64,000 bases of DNA from CAJXVY01 sp965657575 (GCA_965657575.1 CBFHOK010000001.1:81640-145639), one strand, 5' to 3'. Positions 15,436 through 23,652 are shown, numbered from the stretch's first letter. A program made the numbers and translations. Notes: generated by a model from the letters alone, not told the origin.

Positions 15436-17280
15436 GTGCCAAGGAAAAAGACCGAGGCTGAACCAAAAGCTGTTCAGCCACCAGCAGCAACACTGTTGTT
15501 TCAAGCCCCAGATTTGCCAACCCCTGAGGTTGACAGCAGAAGCGGAAAACTAAAGGGTGAAACCGCCCGACCACCGAAACAGGATGATTCCGAACCGCGC
15601 AAGCGCAAAAGAACCAGGACCTCGGACAATAAGCCGGCCGAGCAGAAGACAGCAGAGGCAAAGGCGGATGATTCAACTCGCGTCGAGGCAAAACGTCAGC
15701 GCAGGCGAGAACCACGGACAGAGAACCGTCGCAGAAACACAATCTCCGAGAGTGAGTTTTTGGCAAGGCGTGAGTCTGTAGATAGGAAGATGATTGTTCG
15801 CGAGGCGGATGATCGTGTTCAGATCGGTGTTTTAGAGGATGGAATTCTTGTTGAGCACTACGTTGCTCAGTCTCAATCAGCATCTCTGATTGGAAACATT
15901 TATCTGGGTAAGGTTCAGAATGTTTTGCCCAGCATGGAGGCAGCCTTTGTTGATATCGGCAAGGGTAGAAACGCAGTTTTGTATTCAGGCGAAGTTGATT
16001 GGGATGCAGCTGAGACCGGCAACCAACCGAGAAAAATCGAGTTGGCTTTGAAAACGGGCGACAAGGTGTTGGTGCAGGTGACTAAGGACCCTGTCGGACA
16101 AAAAGGAGCGAGACTAACAAGTCAAATTTCTCTCCCGGGGCGCTATTTGGTTTATGTGCCAGGTGGGAACATGAATGGCATTTCAAGAAAGTTGCCGGAC
16201 AAAGAGCGTCAGCGCTTGAAGGCCATCTTGAAAGAACTGCTTCCAGCTGACGCTGGAGTAATCGTTAGGACTGCTGCAGAGGGTGCAACCGAGGAACAGC
16301 TGGCACTTGATGTAAAGAGACTCACCGAACAATGGCAGACAATCGGTAAAAAGAGCGAAAAGGGTAAAGCGCCCTCTCTTTTGCACACTGAATCAGATCA
16401 GTTGATAAAAATCATTCGAGACGTCTTCAATGAAGACTTTCAGTCGATGGTTGTTCAGGGCGAAGACACGGAGCGCTCGATTGTTGATTACCTGGACAGC
16501 GTTGCGCCAGAGCTCAAGGAAAGACTGGGTTCACACAAAGACAAGGAAGACATCTTTGATGCATTCAGAATTGGTGATCAAATCCACAAGGCACTTGAGC
16601 GCAAGGTATACCTCCCCAGTGGCGGTTCGCTGGTTATTGACCGAACAGAGGCGATGACGGTTGTTGATGTCAACACCGGAAAATTCATCGGAAGTGGCGG
16701 AAACCTGGAGCAGACCGTCACAAAGAATAACCTCGAGGCTGCTGAAGAGCTTGTCCGTCAGTTGAGACTCAGAGACATCGGCGGAATCATTGTTGTCGAC
16801 TTCATTGACATGACCTTGGAGTCAAATAGGGAACAGGTGCAGCGAAGGTTGATGGAGTGCTTGTCAAGAGACAGAACAAAGCACCAAGTTGCAGAGGTAA
16901 CCTCTCTTGGTTTAGTGCAGATGACTCGAAAGAAACTCGGTGTCGGTCTGTTGGAGACCTTCGGTGAAGTGTGTGAGTGTTGCGGTGGTCGAGGTATGAC
17001 GATCACCGAAGAGCAAAAATATAAGGCAGAAACAAAAACGTCTAAGACCAAAACCGAGACAAAGAAAATTGTTGACCCCGAAAAGGCCAAGGAGCTTGGT
17101 TCGATGGTGAACAAGATTCACGATGCGGCAGCAGGGGAAGAAGCAGAGAAGTCAGGCGATTCCTCGGAAATTTTGGACAAAGTATTGGATTCTCTGCCCG
17201 AGCCAGAGCCCACGAAGCCAAAGAAACCAAGGCGAAGAAGAGTCAGCACAAAACAAGCAACTCCAAACGTTGACCAATAG
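15436..17280 (+). CDS. rne: Ribonuclease E/G
   Basis: 614 residues if translation starts at GTG 15436, which has ACAGGAG five bases upstream. An in-frame TTG at 15385 would add 17 residues but has no good ribosome site. This endoribonuclease acts in mRNA decay and rRNA/tRNA processing. The N-terminal 120 residues are basic and disordered (KKTEAEPKAV, RKRKRTRTSDNK). The S1 domain follows (IGNIYLGKVQNVLPSMEAAFVDIGKGRNAVLY). The catalytic DNase I-like core holds DRTEAMTVVDVNTG and VVDFIDM, with the two magnesium Asp residues. The zinc-link region is CECCGGRG. The C-terminal tail is again charged, ending in KPKKPRRRR. The position just before rplU-rpmA is the usual one. Confidence 0.95.
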   Translation: MPRKKTEAEPKAVQPPAATLLFQAPDLPTPEVDSRSGKLKGETARPPKQDDSEPRKRKRTRTSDNKPAEQKTAEAKADDSTRVEAKRQRRREPRTENRRRNTISESEFLARRESVDRKMIVREADDRVQIGVLEDGILVEHYVAQSQSASLIGNIYLGKVQNVLPSMEAAFVDIGKGRNAVLYSGEVDWDAAETGNQPRKIELALKTGDKVLVQVTKDPVGQKGARLTSQISLPGRYLVYVPGGNMNGISRKLPDKERQRLKAILKELLPADAGVIVRTAAEGATEEQLALDVKRLTEQWQTIGKKSEKGKAPSLLHTESDQLIKIIRDVFNEDFQSMVVQGEDTERSIVDYLDSVAPELKERLGSHKDKEDIFDAFRIGDQIHKALERKVYLPSGGSLVIDRTEAMTVVDVNTGKFIGSGGNLEQTVTKNNLEAAEELVRQLRLRDIGGIIVVDFIDMTLESNREQVQRRLMECLSRDRTKHQVAEVTSLGLVQMTRKKLGVGLLETFGEVCECCGGRGMTITEEQKYKAETKTSKTKTETKKIVDPEKAKELGSMVNKIHDAAAGEEAEKSGDSSEILDKVLDSLPEPEPTKPKKPRRRRVSTKQATPNVDQ

Positions 17281-17299
17281 ATGATTTTCGGTGTAGAAT
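17270..17299 (+). promoter_or_regulatory. Promoter of rplU-rpmA
   Basis: TTGACC (17270-17275), an 18-base spacer and TAGAAT (17294-17299) form one of the best sigma-70-type promoters in the window. The -35 overlaps the last codons of rne. Transcription would begin near 17306, about 43 bases before the L21 start. Confidence 0.7.
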
Positions 17300-17303
17300 T
17301 CAA

Positions 17304-17323
17304 GGCTGTTGCTTGCAACATCC
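17304..17323 (+). promoter_or_regulatory. 5' hairpin in the L21 leader
   Basis: TGTTG-CTTG-CAACA (17307-17320), flanked by GG and CC, gives a stable CUUG tetraloop stem at the predicted 5' end of the rplU mRNA. It may protect the transcript or form part of an autoregulatory leader. L21 leaders are known in Firmicutes, but this one does not visibly match them. Confidence 0.4.
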
Positions 17324-17348
17324 CTAAGCAGACAAAAAGAGGTTAAGC

Positions 17349-17654
17349 GTGGTTTACGCAGTAGTTCGCGCCGGTGGGCGCCAGGAAAAAGTAGAGGTCG
17401 GGTCACTAGTGACCATGGACCGTGTCAAATCTGCCAATGGCAAGGTTGAGCTACCTGCAGTATTGCTCGTAGATGGTGACAAAGTCACCACCGATGCAAA
17501 GGCGCTTGCAAAGGTAAAGGTAACCGCAGAGGTAGTCGAAGACCTGCGAGGACCAAAGATTGTTATTCAGAAATACAAGAACAAAACTGGCTATAAGAAG
17601 CGTCAGGGTCACCGTCAGGATTTGACCCGCGTGAAAGTCACCGAGATAAAGTAG
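17349..17654 (+). CDS. rplU: 50S ribosomal protein L21
   Basis: 101 residues from GTG with AAAGAGG upstream. Starts VYAVVRAGGRQEKVEVG and ends YKKRQGHRQDLTRVKVTEI, both hallmarks of bL21 (KKRRGHRQ.. motif). It binds 23S rRNA. It is encoded six bases upstream of rpmA, the near-universal pairing. Confidence 0.97.
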   Translation: MVYAVVRAGGRQEKVEVGSLVTMDRVKSANGKVELPAVLLVDGDKVTTDAKALAKVKVTAEVVEDLRGPKIVIQKYKNKTGYKKRQGHRQDLTRVKVTEIK

Positions 17655-17660
17655 GCGCAA

Positions 17661-17912
17661 ATGGCACATAAAAAGGGAGCTAGCTCTACCAAGAACGGTC
17701 GCGATTCAAACGCACAGCGTCTTGGTGTTAAAAGATTTGCAGGAGAGGTTGTAAACGCCGGTGAAATCATCGTTCGCCAGCGCGGAACCCACTTCCACCC
17801 GGGGTCAAACGTTGGTCGCGGCAAGGATGACACCCTATTCGCCCTAGCCGGAGGAGCCGTTGAATTCGGTAACAAGGGTGGTCGCAGGGTCGTAAACATC
17901 TTGGCTGAATAG
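17661..17912 (+). CDS. rpmA: 50S ribosomal protein L27
   Basis: 83 residues. The N-terminus MAHKKGASSTKNGRDSNAQR is the bL27 signature, with the tail reaching the peptidyl transferase centre and no Firmicutes-type cleavable extension. RQRGTHFHPGSNVGRGKDDTLFA follows. A strong terminator lies 16 bases past the stop. Confidence 0.97.
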   Translation: MAHKKGASSTKNGRDSNAQRLGVKRFAGEVVNAGEIIVRQRGTHFHPGSNVGRGKDDTLFALAGGAVEFGNKGGRRVVNILAE

Positions 17913-17928
17913 TCGAGAGTAAGATTTT

Positions 17929-17960
17929 TGGGCGGGCCTATGGGTCCGCCCATTTTTATT
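17929..17960 (+). terminator. Rho-independent terminator between rpmA and obg
   Basis: TGGGCGGGCC (17929-17938), loop TATG, then GGTCCGCCCA (17943-17952) form a 10-bp stem with one G-U pair, followed by TTTTTATT. It ends one base before the obg ribosome site (GGAGGTG), so no promoter fits between them. obg must rely on read-through or on a promoter further upstream. Confidence 0.85.
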
Positions 17961-17970
17961 TGGAGGTGAA

Positions 17971-19470
17971 GTGGTTACTTTTGTTGATGAGGTAAAGCTT
18001 CACCTTGCCGCGGGAGATGGCGGCAACGGGTGTGTTTCTGTAAAGCGTGAGCGATATAAACCACTTGCAGGCCCTGATGGCGGAAACGGTGGGACGGGCG
18101 GCTCTATCTGGCTGGTAGCGGACACCAATACCGGAACACTTATTGATTATCACTACCGGCCTCACCGATCTGCAGGACGAGGAGACGCTGGAGCGGGAGA
18201 CTTTCGCAACGGCGCAAAGGGTGAAGATTTGATCCTCGATGTTCCTGTTGGAACTGTTGTCAAAAACCCCCAGGGTGATGTTCTGGCAGATTTGAATCAG
18301 CCTGGCATGAAGCTTGAGGTGGCGCAGGGTGGTATGGGTGGTCTGGGTAACGCCGCACTTGCTAGCAAGCGCAGAAAGGCTCCTGGGTTTGCGTTGCTTG
18401 GAATACCTGGTTGGAGCGGGGAGATTGTTCTTGAGCTGAAGACAGTGGCCGACGTTGCCTTGGTGGGTTATCCCAGTGCAGGTAAATCTTCGTTGATTGC
18501 GGCCATGAGCGCAGCTAGGCCAAAGATAGCCGATTATCCTTTTACAACTCTGCATCCAAATCTCGGGGTTGTTAGAGCTGGCGAAAAAAGCTACACCATC
18601 GCGGACGTTCCAGGCTTGATTGAGGGCGCCAGTGAAGGCAAGGGGCTGGGACTTCAGTTTCTAAGGCATATCGAAAGATGCAGTGTCATCTTGCACGTGA
18701 TTGATTGCGCCAATCTTGAATCAGATCGCGAGCCACTAAAAGATTACAAAGCGATAGTTCAAGAACTTGAGAACTATGAGGTTGAGAATGGTATGCCACT
18801 AAGCCAAAGGCCTCAACTGATTGCGCTGAACAAGATTGATCTCGAAGATGGTGAAACCATTGCAAAGATGGTCCGGCCCGAGTTTGAAAAGATGGGGCTA
18901 GACGTTTTTGAAGTGTCTGCAATATCCAAACAGGGGCTCAAAGAGCTAAGTTTCGCCCTGAGTGTGCTCATTGATGAACATTCAGAAACACAGGCCGATG
19001 CCAGGGAAATTATTAGTCTCGTGAAGCAAGAACCCAGTGATGAATTTGAGGTAAAGGCGGAAAATAGTTCCGAGGGAGTTATTTTTAGAATCACTGGCGT
19101 AAAACCAGAGCGTTGGGTGGCACAGACTGATTTCAGCAACGATGAGGCAGTCGGATATCTGGCGGAGAGGCTTGCCAAACTCGGTGTTGAGGAGCGACTT
19201 ATGAAAACTGGGGCCAAAGCTGGTTCAACAGTGATTATTGGTTCAGAGAATGGCGTTCTTTTTGAATGGCAGCCGATGATTAGCTCAATTGCAGAGGTGA
19301 CAACCCCTAGGGGTAGTGATTCACGAATAGACGGAAGCGATCGACGAACCACCAAAGAAAGACGTGAGCAGTATCACGAGATGATGGACAGCAGATCGCG
19401 CATGAGGGAAAAGATGCAGGCCGAGAGAGAGGCATCAAAACTCAGCGAGCAGTATTTGGACGAGGAGTAA
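17971..19470 (+). CDS. obg: GTPase Obg/CgtA
   Basis: 499 residues from GTG with the strongest ribosome site in the area (GGAGGTGAA). Obg binds the 50S subunit and links ribosome assembly with stress signalling. The glycine-rich Obg fold fills residues 1-158 (AGDGGNGCVSVKRE; GPDGGNGGTGGSIW). The G domain holds G1 GYPSAGKS (166-173), G3 DVPGLIEGAS and G4 NKID. The OCT domain follows at about 345-430 (SSEGVIFRITGVKPERWV). The last 60 residues are highly charged (RERE-like, KERREQYHEMMDSRSR), an actinobacterial-style extension of unknown role. proB starts one base after the stop. Confidence 0.96.
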   Translation: MVTFVDEVKLHLAAGDGGNGCVSVKRERYKPLAGPDGGNGGTGGSIWLVADTNTGTLIDYHYRPHRSAGRGDAGAGDFRNGAKGEDLILDVPVGTVVKNPQGDVLADLNQPGMKLEVAQGGMGGLGNAALASKRRKAPGFALLGIPGWSGEIVLELKTVADVALVGYPSAGKSSLIAAMSAARPKIADYPFTTLHPNLGVVRAGEKSYTIADVPGLIEGASEGKGLGLQFLRHIERCSVILHVIDCANLESDREPLKDYKAIVQELENYEVENGMPLSQRPQLIALNKIDLEDGETIAKMVRPEFEKMGLDVFEVSAISKQGLKELSFALSVLIDEHSETQADAREIISLVKQEPSDEFEVKAENSSEGVIFRITGVKPERWVAQTDFSNDEAVGYLAERLAKLGVEERLMKTGAKAGSTVIIGSENGVLFEWQPMISSIAEVTTPRGSDSRIDGSDRRTTKERREQYHEMMDSRSRMREKMQAEREASKLSEQYLDEE

Positions 19471-19471
19471 G

Positions 19472-20254
19472 TTGCTAAGTAACGCAGGTGAGATCAGTCA
19501 AGCAGGACTTGTGGTTGTCAAAATCGGAAGTTCCTCAATAACGGGCGAAAACGCTCATCAGTTGCAACTTGTTTGTCAGTTAGTTTCTGAGCTGAGGGCG
19601 AGGGAAATTTCGGTGGTGGTCGTCAGCAGTGGTGCGATCGCATCCTCTGGACCAATCCTGGGACTCACTGCCAAGGCAACCGACCTCCCAACTTCCCAAG
19701 CGATGGCTGCTGTTGGACAGCTGAAGTTGATGGCTGATTACCAGAGGGAACTTTCAAAGCACGATTTGATTGCAGGACAAGTGTTATTGACAGTTGAGAA
19801 CATGGACAACCCGCAAACTCGCTCGAATTCAATACAAGCTTTTTCTAGATTGATTGAAATGGGTGTTGTTCCGATTGTGAATGAAAACGACACTGTTGCC
19901 ACTCAAGAGATTCGCTTTGGTGACAATGATGGCTTGGCGGCAAACGTTTCAACCCTGCTAAACGCGGACTTGTTGATTCTGCTGAGCGACGTTGATGCCA
20001 TTTACACAGGTCCTCCGGACGAAGAGGGCTCGACCCCGATAGCAAGGATAAGTTCAGAGAGAGATTTGGATGATGTAAAGATTTCTGGGACTTCAACCGG
20101 CTTTGGAACTGGAGGGGCGCTGACCAAGGTAAGTGCCGCGCTGAAAGTGTCAGAGGCAGGAATCCCCGTAATGCTGACCTCGGTTGTCAACAGTCAGAAA
20201 ATAATGACTGAAGATTTCACTCACACCTGGTTTGAAGCAAAGAATAAGCTTTAG
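19472..20254 (+). CDS. proB: Glutamate 5-kinase
   Basis: 260 residues from TTG just after obg (GAGGAG precedes it). It phosphorylates glutamate as the first step of proline synthesis. The amino acid kinase fold shows VVKIGSSSITGEN, VVVSSGAIASSGPIL and NENDTVATQEIRFGDNDGLAA. It ends after the kinase domain (MLTSVVNSQKIMTEDFTHTWF), so the C-terminal PUA domain of the 367-residue E. coli enzyme is absent. Such short forms occur elsewhere in bacteria. It sits next to proA, and the two products act in sequence on an unstable glutamyl phosphate. Confidence 0.95.
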   Translation: MLSNAGEISQAGLVVVKIGSSSITGENAHQLQLVCQLVSELRAREISVVVVSSGAIASSGPILGLTAKATDLPTSQAMAAVGQLKLMADYQRELSKHDLIAGQVLLTVENMDNPQTRSNSIQAFSRLIEMGVVPIVNENDTVATQEIRFGDNDGLAANVSTLLNADLLILLSDVDAIYTGPPDEEGSTPIARISSERDLDDVKISGTSTGFGTGGALTKVSAALKVSEAGIPVMLTSVVNSQKIMTEDFTHTWFEAKNKL

Positions 20255-20256
20255 AC

Positions 20257-21501
20257 ATGACAGTTTCACAAATTCTTGAGGCGACAAAGAGAGCTTCGCC
20301 AATACTTGCCCAGGCAAGCACTGGTCAGAAGCACTTAGCACTCGTGAGCCTCAGAGACCTCTTGGGTTCGAATGAGCAACGAATACTCGATGCCAACAAA
20401 AAAGATTTAGACAGAGGTGAGCAAGAAGGCCTGGCCAAATCTCTGTTTGATCGCCTTCGACTAACCTCTGAGCGCATTGCCGGATTGCAAACCTCGATAG
20501 ATGAAATCATTGCTTTCCCAGACCCGATCGGGGACGTGCTCAGAGGAAGCAAGCTAGAAAACGGTCTCAGAATCGAGCAGATAAGGGTTCCTTTTGGTGT
20601 TATCGGGGTCATTTATGAAGCGAGGCCGAATGTAACAATCGACATCGCTTCACTTGCCATAAAAAGTGGGAACGCTGCAGTTCTGCGAGGCGGCAGTGCT
20701 GCCGTTGAAACAAACAGGGTGCTGATAGACCTGATTCAAGATGCTCTCGAGCACGCAGGACTCTCCAGAGACCTTGTTCAAACAGTTGATGATTTTGGAC
20801 GCCAGGGTGGAACGGAGATGATGCAGGCTAGAGGCTTGATTGATGTTTTGATTCCAAGGGGCAGTGCGAGTTTGATCCAAACTGTGGTTTTGGAATCTAA
20901 GGTTCCGGTAATTGAAACCGGCGATGGGATAGTTCATTTGTTCATTGACAAAGATGCTGATGAACAGAAGGCGATTCAAATTGCTAACAATTCGAAGACT
21001 CACCGTGTCAGCGTTTGCAATTCACTAGAAACACTTTTGATTCATGAAGCGGTATTGGGCTCAATCGGATTGAAAATAATCGAGAATCTGCACGCAAGTG
21101 GCGTAAAGATTAACGCCTGCGAGAAAACCAGAGCGGTTTTCCCTGCAGCAAATCAAGCGTCGGATGAGAACTGGGCAACTGAATATTTGGCAATGGAGAT
21201 ATCTGTAAAGACAGTTGAGAGCCTGGAGGAAGCACTTTCCCACATTGCGAAGTATTCAACCCACCACACTGAAAGCATTGTCACAGAGGACTACACCACC
21301 GCAGAAAGATTCCTTGCGGAGGTCGACAGCGCTGCTGTAATGGTGAACGCTTCCACGAGGTTCACTGATGGTGGCCAATTTGGCATGGGTGCTGAGGTGG
21401 GTATTTCAACACAAAAACTTCACGCCAGAGGGCCAATGGGATTGAATGAACTGACAAGCACCAAGTGGCTTGTTCGTGGCGATGGTCAGATTCGCAGCTA
21501 A
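20257..21501 (+). CDS. proA: Gamma-glutamyl phosphate reductase
   Basis: 414 residues. It reduces glutamyl phosphate to glutamate semialdehyde with NADPH for proline synthesis. The aldehyde dehydrogenase-like fold shows VPFGVIGVIYEARPNVTIDIA, RGGSAAVETNR and the catalytic Cys in HRVSVCNSLETLL. The C-terminal signature is FTDGGQFGMGAEVGISTQKLHARGPMG, seen in parts. It starts two bases after the proB stop; proC is not in the window. Confidence 0.97.
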   Translation: MTVSQILEATKRASPILAQASTGQKHLALVSLRDLLGSNEQRILDANKKDLDRGEQEGLAKSLFDRLRLTSERIAGLQTSIDEIIAFPDPIGDVLRGSKLENGLRIEQIRVPFGVIGVIYEARPNVTIDIASLAIKSGNAAVLRGGSAAVETNRVLIDLIQDALEHAGLSRDLVQTVDDFGRQGGTEMMQARGLIDVLIPRGSASLIQTVVLESKVPVIETGDGIVHLFIDKDADEQKAIQIANNSKTHRVSVCNSLETLLIHEAVLGSIGLKIIENLHASGVKINACEKTRAVFPAANQASDENWATEYLAMEISVKTVESLEEALSHIAKYSTHHTESIVTEDYTTAERFLAEVDSAAVMVNASTRFTDGGQFGMGAEVGISTQKLHARGPMGLNELTSTKWLVRGDGQIRS

Positions 21502-21528
21502 ACTTATATAAAAGCCAGGAGGAACTAA

Positions 21529-21705
21529 ATGCTTGAACTATTAGCAGAGGGTGCTTACGTTGAATATCGCGAGCTGCCAATCCCAACTATCGTTTACGGA
21601 ATTATTACCCTAGGTATTTTTACCGCTCTTGGAATTGTCACCATGAGTTTCATGAACGTTTCTAATAAGCACGCTCATGTTGATTCCTCTGAGGCTCACC
21701 ACTAG
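21529..21705 (+). CDS. Small single-span membrane protein between proA and nadD
   Basis: A 58-residue frame, MLELLAEGAYVEYRELPIPT at its start, with an ideal AGGAGGAAC ribosome site. One membrane helix lies at about residues 20-42 (IVYGIITLGIFTALGIVTMS) followed by a His-rich tail (KHAHVDSSEAHH). Short proteins of this design, with one helix and an N-x-H-x-H tail, are commonly found between proA and nadD in Micrococcales. That is family knowledge from memory, and the function is unknown. It is easily missed because of its length. Seven bases separate it from nadD, so it is likely co-transcribed. Confidence 0.75.
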   Translation: MLELLAEGAYVEYRELPIPTIVYGIITLGIFTALGIVTMSFMNVSNKHAHVDSSEAHH

Positions 21706-21711
21706 GGGAGA

Positions 21712-22296
21712 ATGTCGACTAAACGACGCATAGGGGTCATGGGTGGAACCTTTGACCCCATTCACAACGGTCACCTTGTTGCCGCCAGCGAGGTGGCGAG
21801 TGCTATGGAATTAGACGAGGTGCTGTTTGTGCCCACTGGAAAACCCTGGCAAAAGCAAGAGGTCTCACCTGCAGAGCACAGATATCTAATGAGCGTCGTT
21901 GCAACAGCTTCCAATCCTCAATTCAAAGTCAGTCGGGTAGATGTCGATCGACCAGGGTTTACCTACACCGTGGACACCCTAAATGAACTAAATGAACAGT
22001 TTCCAGACGCTGATCTGTTTTTTATCTCGGGAGCTGACGCCATCGCCCAAATTATTGCTTGGAAAGATATCGATAGCGTCTGGGATCTCGCGCACTTTGT
22101 TGCAGTAAGTAGGCCCGGTCACAAACTAAAGCTACCAAAGGCTCCAAAAGGCGCAATTAGCGAACTCGAGGTGCCTGCTCTGTCGATTAGTTCAACTGAT
22201 GTTCGTCAGCGAGTGGCTGATGGAAAACCCATCTGGTATTTGGTTCCAGACGGGGTTGTTCAGTACATTAGCAAGCACCACCTGTACGGGAGCTAG
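21712..22296 (+). CDS. nadD: Nicotinate-nucleotide adenylyltransferase
   Basis: 194 residues. It makes deamido-NAD from NaMN and ATP. The nucleotidyltransferase motif GGTFDPIHNGHL is at residues 11-22, and the ISSTDVRQRV motif near the C-terminus binds the triphosphate. FVPTGKPWQK and ISGADAIAQIIAW are typical of NadD. ATG start with GGGGAG. The next gene's ATG follows the stop with no gap. Confidence 0.96.
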   Translation: MSTKRRIGVMGGTFDPIHNGHLVAASEVASAMELDEVLFVPTGKPWQKQEVSPAEHRYLMSVVATASNPQFKVSRVDVDRPGFTYTVDTLNELNEQFPDADLFFISGADAIAQIIAWKDIDSVWDLAHFVAVSRPGHKLKLPKAPKGAISELEVPALSISSTDVRQRVADGKPIWYLVPDGVVQYISKHHLYGS

Positions 22297-23034
22297 ATGG
22301 AATACAGAACCAGACGAGAGCGCAGAGAAGCAGAGAAGGCGGGACTGTCTTCACCTGTCGTGAACTCAGAGGATGATTCAGAGACCACCGTTCGAGTTTC
22401 TGAATCAAGTGAGCCCGAGGTTTCCACAGCGGAGAAAAGTTTTCAAAGCAGGAGAGATCTGCGTGAGAGAAATAGGGAAACTCTAGAAAATCAATCTGAA
22501 CAAAGCGTTGAGCAATATGAGAGCACACCCAATACCGAAACTCCCAACACAGATTCGCAACCTGAGACTGATTCGGAAACTATGGAAGAGCGCAGTTTCC
22601 AAGGAGAGAGTGACCCCGAAGACCAGCCACTAACCGCTAAGAGCTACATCTACCAGGAATCAAGCAATACGGTGACTTTAGATTCAATACCTGATTCATT
22701 AGGCCCTCAAACTGCCGACTTTGTGGTCGCCAACTCCGAATCAATCGAAGTTGTGACTGGCAGCCACCCATCACTGTCGGCTGTCATGGATGATTTGAAA
22801 TACGATTCTGAAGATCAAAAAGACACTGTCACCGGCAGAATCTCACTGGTTGATCCGGTGAGTGCGAAACTGGTTGCTGACTCTAGGGAACCAGAGGTCA
22901 TAGTTCCCGGAAAAATAGTCGTGAAAAACAGGGCTGTTTCCATTACTTTTGCAGTGCTAGGTGGGGTCATGTTCGTCCTCGCTGGAATCGGCCTATGGTG
23001 GGCCTTGAGTGAGATGGGTCCTTTCAGTTCATGA
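22297..23034 (+). CDS. Acidic, mostly disordered protein with C-terminal membrane anchor
   Basis: 245 residues, no recognised enzyme domain. The N-terminus is MEYRTRRERREAEKAG, and a second copy of the same basic pattern occurs near residue 52 (SRRDLRERNRE). Between and after them is a long Ser/Glu/Asp/Thr-rich, low-complexity stretch to about residue 215. It ends in one hydrophobic helix (ITFAVLGGVMFVLAGIGLWWAL) near the C-terminus with a short outside tail. Proteins with TRRELRE-type repeats followed by disordered linkers and one helix are common in Micrococcales, and one is often found between nadD and rsfS; none has a known role to my knowledge. The ATGA overlap couples it to rsfS. Confidence 0.7.
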   Translation: MEYRTRRERREAEKAGLSSPVVNSEDDSETTVRVSESSEPEVSTAEKSFQSRRDLRERNRETLENQSEQSVEQYESTPNTETPNTDSQPETDSETMEERSFQGESDPEDQPLTAKSYIYQESSNTVTLDSIPDSLGPQTADFVVANSESIEVVTGSHPSLSAVMDDLKYDSEDQKDTVTGRISLVDPVSAKLVADSREPEVIVPGKIVVKNRAVSITFAVLGGVMFVLAGIGLWWALSEMGPFSS

Positions 23035-23384
23035 CAGCAACCGCTGAAGCAGTTTCACTAGCTCGCCTGGCAGCCAAAGCTGCAGAAGACAAATTGGCCG
23101 AAAACCCAATCGCACTGGATGTCAGTGACCCGTTTGGCTTGGCGGAGATTTTCTTGATCGTCAGCGGTAGCAATGAACGCCAAATTGTTGCCATCTCTGA
23201 GGAGATAGAAGAGAGACTTCGTGAGTCGGGTCACAAAGCAAGAGTTTTAGAGGGCAAGCAGTCAGGTCGCTGGGTGTTGATGGACTTTGGAGATCTTGTG
23301 GTGCACGTGATGCACGAGCAAGAACGTGAGTTTTATTCACTGGAGAGACTTTGGAAAGACTGTCCAGTTGTTTCAGTCAGCTGA
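23031..23384 (+). CDS. rsfS: Ribosomal silencing factor RsfS
   Basis: 117 residues. It binds L14 and blocks subunit joining when nutrients are low. The family core is clear: ALDVSDPFGLAEIFLIVSGSNERQIVAISEEIEERL, then EGKQSGRWVLMDFGDLVVHVMHEQEREFYSLERLW, seen in parts. It starts four bases inside the preceding gene and ends 26 bases before tRNA-Ala. nadD-(membrane protein)-rsfS is the conserved order. Confidence 0.96.
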   Translation: MTATAEAVSLARLAAKAAEDKLAENPIALDVSDPFGLAEIFLIVSGSNERQIVAISEEIEERLRESGHKARVLEGKQSGRWVLMDFGDLVVHVMHEQEREFYSLERLWKDCPVVSVS

Positions 23385-23410
23385 ATTTTGCATTAGACTT
23401 TGAAGGCTTT

Positions 23411-23483
23411 GGGCCTGTGGCGCAGCTGGTAGCGCACCTGCATGGCATGCAGGGGGTCAGGGGTTCGAGTCCCCTCAGGTCCA
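23411..23483 (+). tRNA. tRNA-Ala (anticodon GGC)
   Basis: 73 nt: acceptor GGGCCTG with CAGGTCC (one G-U) and discriminator A. The anticodon stem-loop is CCTGCATGGCATGCAGG with GGC, and the T arm is CAGGGGTTCGAGTCCCCTC. CCA is encoded at 23484-23486. The 185 bases from there to the next gene contain a 5-bp hairpin (GCACT-TTGC-AGTGC) but no clear terminator. Confidence 0.97.
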
Positions 23484-23652
23484 CCAACTTCTTTTTACTT
23501 TCCGCCAGCCAGACATCAGAGCACTTTGCAGTGCAAGCCTCTATATTTCTGAGAATGTAACATCCGGTGCGCCTAGCAATAACGCCTAAGCAGCTATTTG
23601 CGCGCTTCACTTTTGCCTACACACAAAGCCTGAGCTACTTGCTTCTGCTTTT

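Noticed and set aside
15290..15883. Long minus-strand frame across the rne start
   Set aside because: Its product is low-complexity and basic with no family pattern, and it lies opposite the disordered Arg/Lys-rich N-terminal part of RNase E, whose codon pattern creates open frames.
17956..18555. Long minus-strand frame opposite obg
   Set aside because: It is antisense to the glycine-rich Obg domain, has no ribosome site, and the protein has no recognisable domain.
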